The position numbers and the translations under genes were made by a program. A DNA stretch of 64,000 nt from NCBI RefSeq assembly GCF_002078875.1, contig NC_034409.1, positions 107,246,935-107,310,934 of the forward strand, read 5' to 3'. The notes beneath the pieces were generated by a model. The model had not been told where the DNA came from. It worked only from the letters and a program-made list of their open reading frames with translations, and searched no databases. Position 1 is the stretch's first letter; each line of letters begins with the position of its first letter. The DNA is from Numida meleagris (Eukaryota > Chordata > Aves > Galliformes > Numididae). This document shows, piece by piece, positions 12,101 through 27,100 of the stretch.

Positions 12101-15100
12101 CTAGTGTTCAAGGACAAGGAGATTGTAAAAAACCTGAAAACAGAGGAGGTGAAAATGGATGTGTCTGGACTGGAAGCAGGTGTGATGTATTCAATAGAGA
12201 TCAGCTATGAAAGCTGTGGAAAATCCATCCTCTCCCATCAAAATGTTAAAACAGGTAAATAGCCACTTAAATATACCTTTATGGGCCTGATGTAAGTGCA
12301 TCTGCACAATGCATGGGAGGCTGTAGCAGAATATTGGATTTATTTTCTTGGTTCAATACCAAACTCTCTCACCTCCCAGCAAAAGCAAACAAACAAGCAA
12401 ACAAAAAATAAAGAGGAGAGTGATCTTTTGAATACCAGTTTTTTTTATCCAGCTATATTTCTCTTAATACCTGCACATTCAGGTATACATTTGGGCCTAA
12501 AAAATGCCTGAAATTCACTTTCAGATTTAATCACTTTACCCAGTCTGTGCCCGAGTCTGGTATGCTGACTGACACCACGCTCCTGCTGGCTCTCTCCATT
12601 TCAGATTTTGGTCTGAGTGCATCCATTTTAACTGAATCCTACTCTCTTCTGATTTGTCATTGTGTGTTTTGGTGTTGTGTACTACAGAGGCTAAGATATT
12701 TGGTGTTACTATGAGGATTCTCAACTACAACTTCACTGAAGATCTCCATGATGCCAGCAGCTCAGCATATGAAGAATTTTCAAGACTGTTACTTACGGAG
12801 GTAATGCTGAAATATCTCAGGGTAAAATATTTTTCTTCAATTTAGAATTTATTTAAGGTAATGATGGATTTTGTGCCCAGCTGAAATAACCCTTGGAAAC
12901 CATAACATTGTTTCCTCTGACCTTTCTTTGTAATTAACACAAAATCCAACTGACGAAAGAGATCAAATCCTTGGTCTTATTAGCAATGGAGACAAGAATT
13001 TTCCCTTACAGAAGCATAAAGGAATTAAAAATCCAGGCATGCCACAGGGACTCCTTTTCTTGGATCTTTGGCGGTAAACTCTCACTAAATTGACTTGAGG
13101 CTTTTTAATGGATTATTGAAATGACATTGCTGGCATTCGTTTCAGTGCTGTCCTCTCAGTAAGCGTTGGACTGCTTGCAAAGCTCTCTTTAAGGAAAAGT
13201 GACTGAGTCAGTCTTTCTTCTCCAGCCCCATTCACTGCATGCACACGTGCAGCCAGTATCAATGCTCAGGTATAGCCAGCCATCAAGGAAGCCTCAGTCA
13301 TCAGCTCTGTTTCCAGTTCTCAGCTTCCCAAACCATAAACATATGTCAGTATAAATTGGAGGGGAAAAAAACACATCAACAGTGGAGCTGTATTTCCAAA
13401 GACAGCCCAGAAGAGGTGTTTACTTGTGAGAAATTTCAAGTCGAACCTCTTGATGTGGTTTTATTTTCCATAGCTACAATTTTCTTGCTTTTGTTGCCCA
13501 GGAGGATTTTTGTTAGTGAATCTCCTCTGAGGCTGATGCAGACCCAATCAGAATTGTGAAGTTTGGAAGGAAGAGGAATAATGTCTGTCTGTATTGTTTT
13601 TTTCTGCACTGGGAGCATGGTATCCCCTTCTGTCTTCCTCTTTCCTCTTTTTCTAGTGTCCTCACCCAGATCTGAATGTAGACCACTTAAATAGCTTGTT
13701 TGTAGGATTTTTTTGAGCAAACTGGCTGAATGGGGTCAAAGCTGGGTTGATTTATAGTGCTGCTTTGCATACCCAAATGCATGCTTTGAGCTGGAGATCG
13801 GAATAAAAAGCTCAAACACACGCTCAGCCTACATCCATGCAGTTGGGTCTTCCAGTGTACGGTGGTCATATTCAGACTGCCTACTGGGAACAGCCCCTGG
13901 CCTATGCTAAGTGCCAAACTCTCTAGATATTTCCTGAGGGACTGTAGCTGCCAGATGCCAAAATCACAAAATTCCAGCTTCTGGGAGCTCTTCCCCACTT
14001 CCTATATAGTTGAATACAGGAGGGCCTTGGGATGTATCAGAGCTTGTGTGACCTGCCAGAGCTGACTTGAAGGGTGTAATGCATGCAAGCTTACCTTGTA
14101 AAGCATGATTTGTAGGGGCAGAAGGAATTCTGCTCACCTGAACCAGAATGGAATTTGGTTTGTAAGACTAGAATCATAGATTGTCCTAGGTTGAAAAGGA
14201 CCTCAAAGATCATTGAGTTTCAACCCCCCTGCCATGGGCAGGGTCACCAACCACTAGACCAGGCTGCCCAGAGCCATATCCAGCCTTGCCTTGAATGCCT
14301 CCAGGGATGGGGCATCCACAACATTTCTGGGCAACCTGTTCCAGCACGTCACCACCCTCTGTGTGAAAAACTTCCTTCTAATATCTAACCTAAATCTCCC
14401 CTGTCTTAGTTTAAAACCATTCCCCCTTGTCCTATCACTATCAACCCATGTAAACAGTTGTACACCCTCCTGTTCATATGCTCCCTTCAAGTACTGGAAG
14501 GAGGTAAGAGTGCATCAAGGAGATCCATACTTCTATGTGCCTAAATAATATCTGAAATGCTTTAAAACTTTCATTTTTACCACATTTCCTACTAGTGTTT
14601 GTGAATATAAATCTTTAGAAATGGTACCACTATAACTCAGTTTTAAACAGCAGCTATTGCCGCTGGATTCCTAATTCTCAGTGCTTCTCCAACTCTGCTC
14701 AGATTCGGAATTCATTTCCACCCAACATTTCCGCTTTATATGAATCTGGGAAACTGAAAGTGCAGATTGAATCCCTGCAAGCTGGGAGCATCATTGTGAG
14801 ACTCAGAATAGCAGTGCAGGATCCTGAGTTTCCAGTCAATGCCTCCACCTTTGCCCCAATGCTTTCATACTTGTACAATGGCTCGGTACTTTTGGTGGAT
14901 CAGCAGAATTCTACAGTCGAAGGTAATTTTCAAATTATTATTATTATTTTAATAGCAGAAAGGTGTTGATATTTTGATCGTGTGCAGCATCACCAGCATT
15001 CTTCCAGAAAAATAGGGAGACAAAGTGTGTGGAGCTTATGGTGGTTTGTTGGAGGGAAAGCCTAGAAGGAGCATGGGGTGTCCTCAGGTACCTGCAGGCA

Positions 15101-18100
15101 CCACTGCCCTCCATGGTGCTTAAGGAACAGAGGAACCCATGGTTTACCCATTAATTTTCCTCTCCTCTATACTTTTTGTCAGCTGTGGAAAGTTTGCCAT
15201 ATCTTCCTTGCCCTGAAGTGCGGATGGGATTACTTGGGAGTATTTGTAGCCTTTAGATACTCATGCCCCCTCGACAGTTCTGCGCTTCAAGGCTGTGGAG
15301 TTGTACTTGGGCCAGGGTTTAGGAAATCTAGCTGGAGAAATTCCCAAATGTCCTCTCAGTGAATAGGACTGAAGAAACACGTACGGAATTTATGTTAAAT
15401 TGGGCCTTTGTTTGATCTTCAATAATCACCATTTTTATCTACAAAGGACTTGATTCTGGCTTCAGGTTTCCCAGCTTGCAGAGCCAGCCGGAGCTCAAAG
15501 AGTTGCCAAAGTCAACAGAATGGGCTATTCTTCTCTCTCAGTGCACTGAGCCCTTAAAAGCTTATTTGCTGTGATTAGGGAAAACTCCCTTTGGAGCTTG
15601 CAGAGCATATGGAGGTTAGAGAGAACAGGAAAAAACAGAAGAGAAACTGCACCTGAAGCCTACAAATATCACAGTGCCAGCAGGAACTGAATTGCAAGAT
15701 GCAGATGTGTGCCAACATCCTTTACAAACATTACTGATATTCTCTTGGCTGCACACAGAGTCTGAGTGTCCTGTGGAGTGTGCAGAAGTGGTGAAGAAGA
15801 AGGCAATATTCTGGGACTGTTTTTTAATTGCAGAAAGCCAGATGGCTTCCAGTAGCAGCACTCTTATCCAGGAGTGCAGCCAAATTCCTCACTCTACCTT
15901 ACTTAGGACTGGAATAAAGGTGTCTATTTCCTAGCTCTCCCCAAAGAAGCATTAGTTTGACATGAGTTTCTGAAAGTCAAATGTGGAAAATAAGACCAAG
16001 GAGTGCAGTGCATGGAGAAATCATGGAATCACACAATGGCTGAGGCTGGAAAGGACCTATGGGTCTACCTGGCACATCCCCTGCTCCAGCAGGGACACCC
16101 AGAGCAGGGTGCCCAGGGCCATGTCCAAGCAGCTGCTGAAGATCTCCAAGGAGGAGACTCAAGGAAGTATTTGTGTAGCAGGCTGTATCATTTCCTTACC
16201 CCTGAGAATCCTGGAGTGTGCCCTGTGGTAGTAAGACCACACAGTTCCTCTTACACATGTAGAGCAATGCCACCTGAGCCTCTGTGGAGCCTGGCCATCG
16301 GTAGGCTAATATTCTTGGCTTAGTGACAGTGGCAGAGCAGGGATTTTGGTTTGGAACTGCTCTGATGAGAAGTCAGGAGGGACAGCACAACTGCAGGGAG
16401 TGAAGCAGTTACATCCCTCTTTGTAGTCTCTTGCAATTATGAAACTTCCTGCCAAGAGTAACTGAGACACTGAAGAGGCTGTCTGTTGTGTGAGGCATGG
16501 TAAGGAAAGAGAAGGGGATCTGTGTGGAGTCAGGACCAAGGTTGATAATGCAATATCATATCCTCAGTAGCACCAGGAGCCAATTCCTGGAGAAGTAAAA
16601 CAATATGGCAAGTGCAGGAAGTGTGTGTGTGTGTATGTGTGTGCATGTGTACAAGTGCATGTGCTAGCACTGTGAAAGATGGAGGAGACAATATCAATGT
16701 TTGGCCTGATGTGTAGTTGAATGTGGTTTCAGAATTGAAGTCTGCTTAAAAGCCCTGCTAAGCAATGGGAATTGAAACCCTCAAAGCCAGTGGAGCCAAT
16801 GAATGTAAGTTACTTGGCATTAGCATTGGAGCATCTCTCCGGTGGTGTCTGAAGCCATCAGGAATCACATTTACCTCGTGGCACAATAAGTCATGAGGGA
16901 GAGCACTTCCACTGCTGGTGTTTGAGTCAGTCCTGCATGCTCCTGCATTCCCTCTGAGTGGTTCAGTCTGTAAATTAATAGCCAGATGCTGTCCACAATC
17001 ACATGGAATTACCTAATGGAAACGATCATGGATAGACTAATTATCTAATGGGGAAGAAGGAGAAAAGAACAGAAATATTAACTGGGAGGAAAGGGGAAGC
17101 CTGTGTGCAAACAGAGATGCACGCCTGTACGTGCATGGACACATGCCCTGTGCTTTCTGTTTCTAGACTGGGGCTTTCCTTTGTTTCTGAGAAATAATCA
17201 CAGTGATTAATCTCTGCATGTTTGCAGAACAAGCGCTTATGATAACACATTATTCAAACCAATTTTCGAGCCTCTGATCAAAATTATTTAACCCAAGACA
17301 CGGTGCTCAGACTAGTTTTCTGCTTTCCTTCACTCTCTACCCAGAGGCAGTGGATGTATATGCACAAGTGAGTGCACACAGGGAGTGGTCACATGGAATT
17401 CACTGGGATTATTCATATGCAAAGTGTTAACTTGCCCTTTGCCTGTTTGCTGGAACAGGGTGCGAGTGGTAGTATGAGACTCCAGACAAAATTCTTCAGG
17501 AGTGAAAACACTCAGCCATAAAACTGGTCTGTGACCCCATGGGAGAAGCATCTCTAATGCATTCAAAGTGGTGGAAATTAGACTTAAGGAACACCCTTAC
17601 AGCATATTGATGCCTTGATGAGCTAGGACATCTTTTCTGAGAGTACCCCAAAGAGAATCACATTTGTATAGTGTTACCTGTGAAAATACATAATTTATAA
17701 AAAGAGTTTTTGCCCCTAGCCCTTCCTCCGTTAAGAGATGAAGAGTGCTTATTATTTGCATTTACCTTTTATTTGAAGCAGAAAATTATTTGGATTCAGA
17801 CTTTATTTACTATTCTAGCCCATGATAGCTAGTGGTAATAGAACTATCCATTGCTAATGGAGGTATGCTATGCAGAACTGTATGCTTACTAGGTAGCCCT
17901 AGTAAAACATACAAAATTTTTCTCAACACAAGTAAGCATTTAATTCTAAAACAACAAAAAAAGTCTGAAAAAATCAGTACCCGGAGAAAATATTTTTAAG
18001 TGTACAAAGACGAAGGTTGATCTTTATGTGACAGGACAGCAACACTGTTAGAATTCTGCATTACTTGGAGCTTGTCTGTCATGCAAATGACAGATCACAT

Positions 18101-21100
18101 TCTTAAATTCAAATACTGAATAAAGGACTTCTTGTGATGATTTCCAGCTCAATGCAGATAGGGGCTGTCTGACTGATCTTCTGGTTTTGATCTTACAGAC
18201 TGGGATGAATGTGCTTCTCGCACCGACAACGACTGCTCCGTGTTTGCACATTGTATCAATCTGATGGGCTCATACCTCTGCAGATGCAAGACAACCATGG
18301 ACACCAATCCATCCCGGCCTGGAAGAAACTGTGAGGGTGAGCAAAGACTACCATGGAAGAGCAAGACTTCCTTTTGCCATGGAAATTTGAAATAAGTTGT
18401 AGTTTTCTACTTGCGCTTTTATTGCAACTGTTCATATAGCACACAAAGTATATAGAGGTGCACTTTTGGAGTCTCTGGCCAAAGGAGAACCTCTCTAAAC
18501 ACGAAAGTGGACCTCATACATTGGTTGTTCTGATATTAACAACCTTTCTCCTACAACATATACAAAGAGCACAATAACACTATTTTATAGAGCAAATTCT
18601 CAGCTACAAAACACTATTTGTCAACACAGTTACTACCATTAGCTCTGCATTTTTGCTAGCAAGGGACAAGAGCCTTCATGTTGTACTCATAAAAATCTGC
18701 ACCAGCAGAGATGACCCACAGTCATGACTGCTGAAACACACCACCCACCCCTCACTGTGCTCACATCCAACATTTGGTCTCCATAAACATTCAGCAAGCA
18801 TCGATGAATATCAGTGGATGCCATTTTTTCTGCATGGAGGAATTCAGTGGCACACTTTTGCTTCATCTGCACTTCCATGTCAGATGCCATTGTCTCAGAC
18901 TGCCCCTCTGCTGCCATCTGTCACACAGCAAAAAATGTAATGAGATATTAGTGGGAAGGTTCATCCTCTACTGCCTCTATCACAACATCCACCTCTGAAG
19001 TCATGGGCCACCATAATAAAATAGGAGGCATTTATTTTGGAGCTGCCTTTGTGTACATCTTTGCATGCAGTCTCTCTGAACTCCTTGATTAGTATAAAGA
19101 CCAACTGCAGAGAAATATTATTTTGGTATCTCTGTGGCTATATCCAAATATCCACTGTTTCTGTAAAGTATTGCATATGGCTGTGTGGTCTCAGCCCAAT
19201 TTCCAGGTCATACACAGCATGCTCTGATGCCTCCTTGTCTGGTTTGAGGTTCCAGTGCTACATCTGTTGTGTTGCAGGTGAGATTGTGAGCCTTCTGACT
19301 GAAAGAACCGCCCTTGAAGTAGCAAGCAGCACACAGCTTGCTCCTGAAGCAAGCCCTGCAGCCTCTGCCTTCCCCACCATCACTGCAGACCCTGAGATGA
19401 GCACCACCACACACCACCCTGCTGTACTGCTCCTGAGTGAGAGGCAAGCACTCCCCTATCACTCTCCCACCAACGCTCCTCCAGCCTCTTGGAATAAAAG
19501 CCTGACACCACACATGGCCATGGACAACAGCCCCACAGCCGTGACTGCGGAGCAGCAGACCACCATGAGTTCATCACAGCAGAGCTCATTGGCTGAGTCT
19601 TCCCCTGGCACATTGCAGCAAGTGGCTATTCTCACAAATGCATCCATGGGCGCAGACAAGCAAGAGCAACATAGTTTTCTGTTGCCAGTGTTATCAAATG
19701 AGACAGCCTTTGGTATCTCTGGAAGTCATGCAGCTTTTGGAGAGCCTCAAGCCCACTCTCAAGATGTTCCCATCACAGCTCTGCCAGCCACAGGTGATGC
19801 AGGAGCACCCACTCTCAGTGCCACTCTCAACTCACACACACAGACAAGAAGAGAGAACAGCTCTTGGGGTCAGAATCACACCGCGGCCCTGGGGGCACCA
19901 GCTCTGCCAGGCTTCTCCCTGGCTCCCAACCCAACGCTGAGCCCAGCCATGAACCACAGTGAGTATGCATCCAGCTGGGCATGTGTGTATGGCAATATGA
20001 CTGCAAGAGAAGGAAAACTTCACCCAGAGTCCAGAAAGATGCAATCTCAGCAATCTGGGGTGAAGGTGGCTGAAATTAGTTTGTCTATATCAGAATTATT
20101 TCCTTGCAGGAATTGGTACTTTTTTTCTAAATTGATGTATCAAAATAATTTCACTTTCAGGTGATAGCTTTATTGATGTTACACTTCCTCTTCCCAAATC
20201 AGATGAAGCAAATCATACAGCATGCTGAGTGTGGCTCATGGAAATATATACTGCTTGTTCTGCCGCTGTGTGTCTCAGTTTCTCCTGTGTGCTCTTTAGC
20301 AGCAGCCCACAGTTATGTCAGAAACCCAGGATGGCAAAGCACTGCCCTCCTGTTACCCTTCATGGAGCATGGACTAAGCAGAGCTCTGCAAATCTTCCAT
20401 GGGATTTCCAGGAGCTGTGTGGCAACCTGTGAGCCATTTTTCCAAGAGCTGTAATTGAGAGTAACTGGGCTGGTGGGGAGGGCTTCATCTGCTTGGGTTT
20501 GGGCAGATGTAGTGCATCTCTTTAGATGGGTTTTCCTGTTGATTGGAGCTGAATCATATTTCAAATTTAGACTCAGATTTGATCCTTAAATTATGGCTTT
20601 GTTTGCGATAGAGATACTGCCATGTCTGCTCATCACTGAAGATATTTTTTCTTTAGGGTGTTAGCTACTGGCACCTATTTATGTTTTGTTTCAGCTTGTC
20701 CTTGTTCTTTCCCTCACACCTCCCACATCTTCCTGACCCCAAACCACATTTCTCTGTTCTTGTCTCTTCCCCTGCCCTACAATCTCCTATTCCTGGGAGG
20801 AATTTGGCCATGTGAAGCCAGCTCTGCTACTTCTCCAGCTTCTCTTGTGCCACCAGCACATCACCAGTCCTGATTACTGGTGCCACAGAGTCCACATCTC
20901 CCGTCCTGGGCAGCAGGCATGCCAGTGCCTCTTTTCTGCTCTGGCTCTCTTCTTCACATTGTATCCTTTGCTGCCTTGGATTGGCGAGACCAGGGAACAG
21001 AGCAAGGCAAGTAACTGGTTTGGGAGCTTGCTGGCCAAATGAAGGAAAGAATAATTTTGAATCCAACAAAATATTGACCTCAATTGAAAAGCTCCATTTA

Positions 21101-24100
21101 CTGCTTAAGCCTTTTTGTTTTTCTTTCTTTCTTGTTCCTGGGGAACAGGAGGAACACCACAGTGGTGTCCCACCAGCTGGAGGCAAGAAACTCAAAGGTC
21201 AAAGCTCCACATCTGATGAAGTTTAATATAGAGCTCCTCCTTGTGGCAACATCTCTGACCAGGAAGGTCAACAGCCAACCCTTCGTAGTCTGTTTGTGTC
21301 TTTAAAACACTCACATATATATATATTTTTCCATTTTAAAATTGTTCAGAACATTTTCCCCTCTCTCCATTAGATAAATGAATGTGGTTTATCTCCTAAA
21401 TACCTACACTTAGAGGGCAGGACAATCCATAGCAGAAAGCAAACCCCAATCCTTTGATCTTGCTGCTGGCAGTGGTGGTGGTTGTAAGGGTTCCTTTGGG
21501 ATTAGAAGTATGTTGGAATAAAGGAACCCTCTTTTGTGGCTTCTTTAAGCAGGCATGACTATTCTCTCCTGTGCAATAACAATTTATTTTCTTCTAGCAC
21601 CTGTCCCAGCTCAAACGTTTGTCTCCAGTATGACTAGAACCAACTTTGATGCAGTGTGATCCACGCAGTCTCTGCAGAGTCCTGCTTTTCCATTCTTGCT
21701 CCTTCAGAAAAATCAGTTAATTAGGAGAGTAAAGCTCAGTGTAGGAGTCTGACAGTATCAGGACTGGATATTAGTGTCTTATGCACTCTTGAAATCAGGA
21801 CAGAAATATGTAGGGAGGAAGGCAAGATGGTACAACAGAAAGTAAAACTGGTAACTTGATTCAGAAGCAATTTTAAGGTGAATTCTTAGCTAAGTAGTAG
21901 GGTTCTTGGAGTCTTTTGTGAAGACTATCCCATATTCATAAATGATATTATTGTGTTAGAACTTTCTAAATCTAGGAGTAATTTGTTAGCAGACAGAAGA
22001 CACCATAAAGTTAATTGGGTGGCAATGGTCATAGGATTGGGTAATATTAGTCAGCTTGTCTGGTCAGCTAATAAAGGATGCTAGAGATACGAATCATGTC
22101 TTCAGAAGTGCTTTCTCTTCTGTCTGTGATCACCTTCAGTGTCTGTGGTAAGAATGCCAAAACTAGTGATATCAAAAAATGACCTAAAACATTTGAGATA
22201 ATTTTAATGTGATTCAGCACACAGCTTCAGGGAGGATATGTATACTCTGTTGGATTAATCTCATTTTACACTGTCTAAAATGCATAAGTCTAGTCGCAGG
22301 CAGCTGACTAGCCTTCCTCTGAGGCTGGAGGGAAGGCCTTGGAAAGGTTTGCCCCCTGGAGGGGCTGGTGCGTCGCCATTATGAGTAGAGGGAGCTGGGA
22401 CAGGAGCTGAGGTTGGAAAAGCAGTTCAGTGCCCAAGCATTGCCGAAGAGAAACATTTCAGAAGGCCCAGAGCATCTGAGGCAGAGTTGACAGCTGTAAG
22501 TCCAATGGGAGGTCTGTCCTTCTTGAGAGGCATCCAGAGGCCAAAAAAATTAGGCCCTGCTGCTGCACACCTGTGTTAAGGCTGTGTTTTAGATGGCTGA
22601 TCTTCGGCAGCTGTGCATACTCTGTGTGGCCAGGCATGCTTGGGGCTGTCACATATTTGTCCCTGGGCTACAAACCTTGGAATATGTAATAAAATTGTCA
22701 TTTTTTTTTTTTTAACTCTGCAGCTGTCCAGAAACTTAACGGAGTGGTGCGGATAACAAATGTGAAATACACACCAGGCTTTAGCAATGCAAGCAGTGAG
22801 GAATATCAAAACTTTGCACAGCTCTTTGTCGATGAAGTAAGTGGCTAAGAAGGATGTGACCTTCTACTGCCTCAGTGAAACCACGTGTGCGATCTTTTTC
22901 CCATGAAGGGTCTATGTCACATGTGCATCCCTTGATGCACTTATGAGATCTGACTCCCATTGAGTGAGCCTGCAGCAGTGTTTTAGGCTGAGACAAGGAT
23001 CTGGAGATTCTCTGGAGCCTCCATTTCTTCTGCTTCCTATGTCTGGTTATACAGGTTTATTTACGTCCTCCAGGGATACGGTGAAATGTTAATGAATGTT
23101 TGCATAGTGCTGAATTAACCTTGCCCTGTGCATCAGTGTATTAATGAACGGTGTGATCGTTATTACCCTTTGTCACAGGCTGACATTCCTTCCAATCATC
23201 CTTTGTTGTATCCCTGTATCTGCAAAGGGTGTGGTTTCTTTTGAAGTCACTTCTGCCCTCACCTCTAATTAGAGCGCATGACATCAAAGCACACAGCCAT
23301 GTCAGTTCCTCCTTTAGCACACTCTTAATGCCTGGGTATTGCCTCTGACAGCATTGCTCTTCTCATTTCTCAGTTAATTTATCAGAAGCGTGTTCCTGCT
23401 GATGTTCGCTCAAACACGTCTGTGCTTGGAAAACCTCTGGTTATGCTGGGCTGCTTTATTGCTTTCTCTCTCTGTTTTCAGAGGGCTGATAGCTGTGATG
23501 ATAGATCCACTACTGACCATTGTTTGCCTCTTCAGACGCTGCAGAGGTCTCCTCAGCCTCTCACTGTGGTCAGAGCTACAGTCTGACAGCAAACACAGCT
23601 TTCTGCAGTACACTCGCCGGCAACTCTTGGTAGTCAGGCAGAGGTCAGGCCAACATGAAGTTGGAGAACACTGTAAGGAGGGAAATGTGTGCTCTGTTTA
23701 GCTGTGCATGGTGTTTTCTTGGATATCATATAGGTTTCCCACTGGTTGTTACTGGTTTGCACTTTTCTGGATGTGTTAACACACCACAGCTTTCTCCGCA
23801 TTGTTTTGGCCCCAAGCTGTCACAACAGAAAAGCAGCCACAGAGTGAAAGGGACGTGATTAGCAAAATGAAGAGGGAGCAGCTCTCCACTGACCTCACTT
23901 CCATTCAGCATCACTCGCTGCCTGAGGCTATTTTACAATAGCACATTATTAAAAAGGGCTGATATGAATGTATTTTCTTTGTGAGCTACTCGGATGCCTT
24001 AACCCAGAAAATTATGGATCCAGGTAGGTTTGGAGAATCTGTAACATGATTACATAAAGGAACCTGAGTAGACTTTGTGTGGGTTTTACCCAGTTCTCAA

Positions 24101-27100
24101 AGTGAAAAAAGGCTACTTATGATTATGAGGCACCCACCCCTTTTTCTAGCATTCCAATTCTGCGGAGCAGCCACAGGTGAAGTGTGTTAGTGCTGATTCC
24201 ATCTACCCCTGAGTCACTGTCTACAGCTCTAACAACCTCAGGAGAGGTTCAGGTTGGATATTAGGAAAAATTCCTTCTCAGAAGGAGTAGTGAGACATTG
24301 AAAAGGCTGCCCAGGGAGTAGATGGAGTTCAAGAACTGTGTGGATCTGGCACTGAGGGACATGGTTAGTGGGCATGGTGGAGATGGGCTGACAGTTGGAC
24401 TAGGTGATCTTAGAAATCTTTTCTGACCTTAGCAATTCTGTGATTTTATGAACTTTGTCAAAACCTGCCATGAGTGTTTTATTACAAATGTGTTTCCAGA
24501 CACCAAAGTAAGGGAAGTTCAGGAAAAGAAGGTCTGCATATTTCTCGTCCAGATTATAAGGGCCAGAAATCGATTCTGTTAAAGTAGGGAGGGAAAGTTT
24601 CACAGGTTTTAAAAGCACTCTCAGGTTCCAGTTAAATACATTTTGCTGAAGATTTTACTTAAATCTCTTTGGAGTCACCATCTACAATTGAGAGGATTTA
24701 TAAGTCTTAATGTGTATAATGGTCTTCAGCATGGAGCTGCTCCAGCACTTGAATACCACGTGGTTTAAATTGGCAGCACAGCAAAAAGAAATGCTGTTCC
24801 TTAAATAATAACTTGACGTGACAACTTGCACTGTCATGGTCCAGACTAGCTCCATCATCCTGCTTGTATTGCACCTGAAGAACAATGTAGCTAAGGGTAA
24901 GAAAGTGTTTTTGCGCTGCCCCATGGGGTGCAGAAGAAAGTCTTCTTTTGCTACAGCCAAGAGGAAAATCATGAGAACTAGGGCCTGCCCTCAGGAAAAC
25001 AAACCAGATATACAAAAAGTCTGAATTGAGAATGCATTCACTGATGTGCATTACATTCTTGAATACAAAAGGTTGGTTTGAATTCTGGTGTCTTAAATAC
25101 CATCTGACACACAGTATGAAACTAATAACTGGCAATGCCTTATCAAGGTGACCTCTCATTTAGAACTGACGTAGCCTTCGTTTGATGTAGCTTTATGCAC
25201 TTAAAATAATTGCATTTAAAGCTATCTGAGTGTGGAATGAGGCTTGATACGGGGATTAAGTCATCTTCTCTATTAGAGTGCAGTTGTCTTATTTTATCGG
25301 GGGCATTCCCTTCCCTCGGTGCTGGCATTTGTTCTGCTGGTGTTGCCTCACTCTCCTGGGGGTCTCTTCTGGTGCACTTTTCTCCTGCTTTGGTACAGCT
25401 GTGTTTTGTGTGTGCTACAGAAATAGTAGCAACAGCAGATACAAGATATTTCATTTTTCTAGGGGGAAAAATGGGGGTTTCTTCTAAAAAGTTCTCTCTT
25501 TTCAGACTTTTCGAGCCCCACTTCATCAACCATTATGTTGGTAGCCCAGGGTGTGGTACCTGTAGCGAAGTCATGCAGTCTTCTAAATAAAGGGTTTTGC
25601 AGTGTCACCTAGTGGCTAAACACAAGAACAGATGAATATCCCAGTGATGCTTTTTGAGCTCTGAGTCCTTAGCAAGGAAAAATGTGGATAAGGAGAGAAA
25701 TAAACAAACAAACAAAAAGCAAGCAACCAAACAAATATCCCAAACCTAAGTCACAGGGGAGCACCAATAAAATGAAAACTTCAGGAGAAAGCTGAGAAGG
25801 AAATAGTGGTGAGACTGGGGATGAGCTAAGAGTTATCTCTGACATCATCAATGTCCAGAACTTCAGACAAAAATGATGAAAATACAAAAGCTTAATGCTT
25901 ACCATCAAGCATTCAGCATGGATATTGGTAGAATCTCTTATCAGAAAGAGCAGTGAAGCAGTGGCACAGGTTGCCCAGGGAGGTGGTGGAGTCATCGTCC
26001 CTGGAGGTGTTCAAGAGCCGTGTGGATGTGGCACTGAGGGACATGGTCAGTGGGCACAGTGGGGATGGGCTGATGGCTGGACTAGGTGATCTTAGAGGTC
26101 TTCTCCAACCTTAATGATTCTGTGATTCTATGAAATTCTTGTGAAAAGGCAGAAAGGGAGAAGAGACTGTGTCCCGAAGCCCTGTGGCCTGGGGGAATGA
26201 GGATTTTGAGGCTGCCCAGGCTTTCCTAGGGAGGTTATCCCTTGCATTCTTCCAGCTCTGCCTGCACACCCCATGGGGCACTGCATGGTTTGTTGCATGG
26301 GGCTTACTGGTGTGTGGGAGCCCTTTGTGGGTTCAATCAGAGAGTTTGCTCCACGCAATGCACATTAATTCCAGCAACTCAAAAAAGGGCTACAGCATGC
26401 CTACAGAGCCTGGTCTCCTGGGACGGATAATACACAGTGGACAGATGCATCAGCTTTGATATGTGGAGCTGTGGTCACCTGGGACAATCCAGAAAAAAAA
26501 AAAAAAAAAAAAAGCATGGGCTGGATGCACAGGTGTGAGAGAAATGAGGATTCTAGCAATTCTCTTGTCAGCTGCCACAGCTGCCCCATTGCCTCTCCTA
26601 GGCTCTCCCTGGCAGCAGTCACGGCCTGCGCCCTGAGCACAGCTCCAATGTCACCAGCCCTGTCTGAACTTGTGGCTGAACTCCAGCCCTTCTGCTGCAG
26701 ATATTTCCTGCAGGAGATGTATAGCGGAAGAAGGGGTTGGAGGTGATTGCAACACAGCCTCCACCTGCCCCCCTTAATGCCTAGGAAACTGAGCAGGGGA
26801 AGGAAGTGCCTGATGTATCCTGAAGAGACGATCTTAAAGCAGAGCAGAGATGTGAGCTGCCAGTCTGCTGTTGCACTTCTTCTGGCCATTTCTAAGCACA
26901 ATTATAATACTGACAGCTCAGGACCACCACATTCAGGCTTGGAAGTGATGACCCACTCGTTCTTTGTCTGCACTTTTTAGTTGTAGGTGTGAAAGGATAT
27001 AAAAAGTCCTCCCAGACATGTGGGAAAGATGTTATGAAACACAAGGGATCTGTGAGCATCCCCCTGGACTAACTGAATGGAAAAAGACACAGTGTTGATG

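Larger units (their letters stand above)
14923..18198 (+). other. UMODL1: UMODL1 intron (SEA 2 to EGF-2)
   Basis: 3276 bases, GTAATT ... TTACAG. Contains a CR1 fragment at 16019-16160 and a GT-rich microsatellite at 16621-16651; the remainder is anonymous. Confidence 0.8.

Noticed and set aside
19037..20164. A single 375-codon open frame as an intronless gene
   Set aside because: Only 19278-19958 fits the splice phases of neighbouring UMODL1 exons; the flanks are intron that happens to stay open.
24682..25159. Minus-strand open frame of 150 codons inside the SEA 3 intron
   Set aside because: No domain or splice signals at sensible places, and composition like its surroundings; best explained as chance.
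25143..25590. Overlapping open frames of 126-128 codons on both strands
   Set aside because: Two opposite frames cannot both be genes; neither has a known domain, and the stretch lies within a UMODL1 intron.
26401..26901. Minus-strand open frame of 166 codons, with a run of Phe
   Set aside because: The Phe run is the complement of the A21 homopolymer; the rest has no recognisable domain. I also considered a processed pseudogene with a poly-A tail but saw no parent gene or target duplication.
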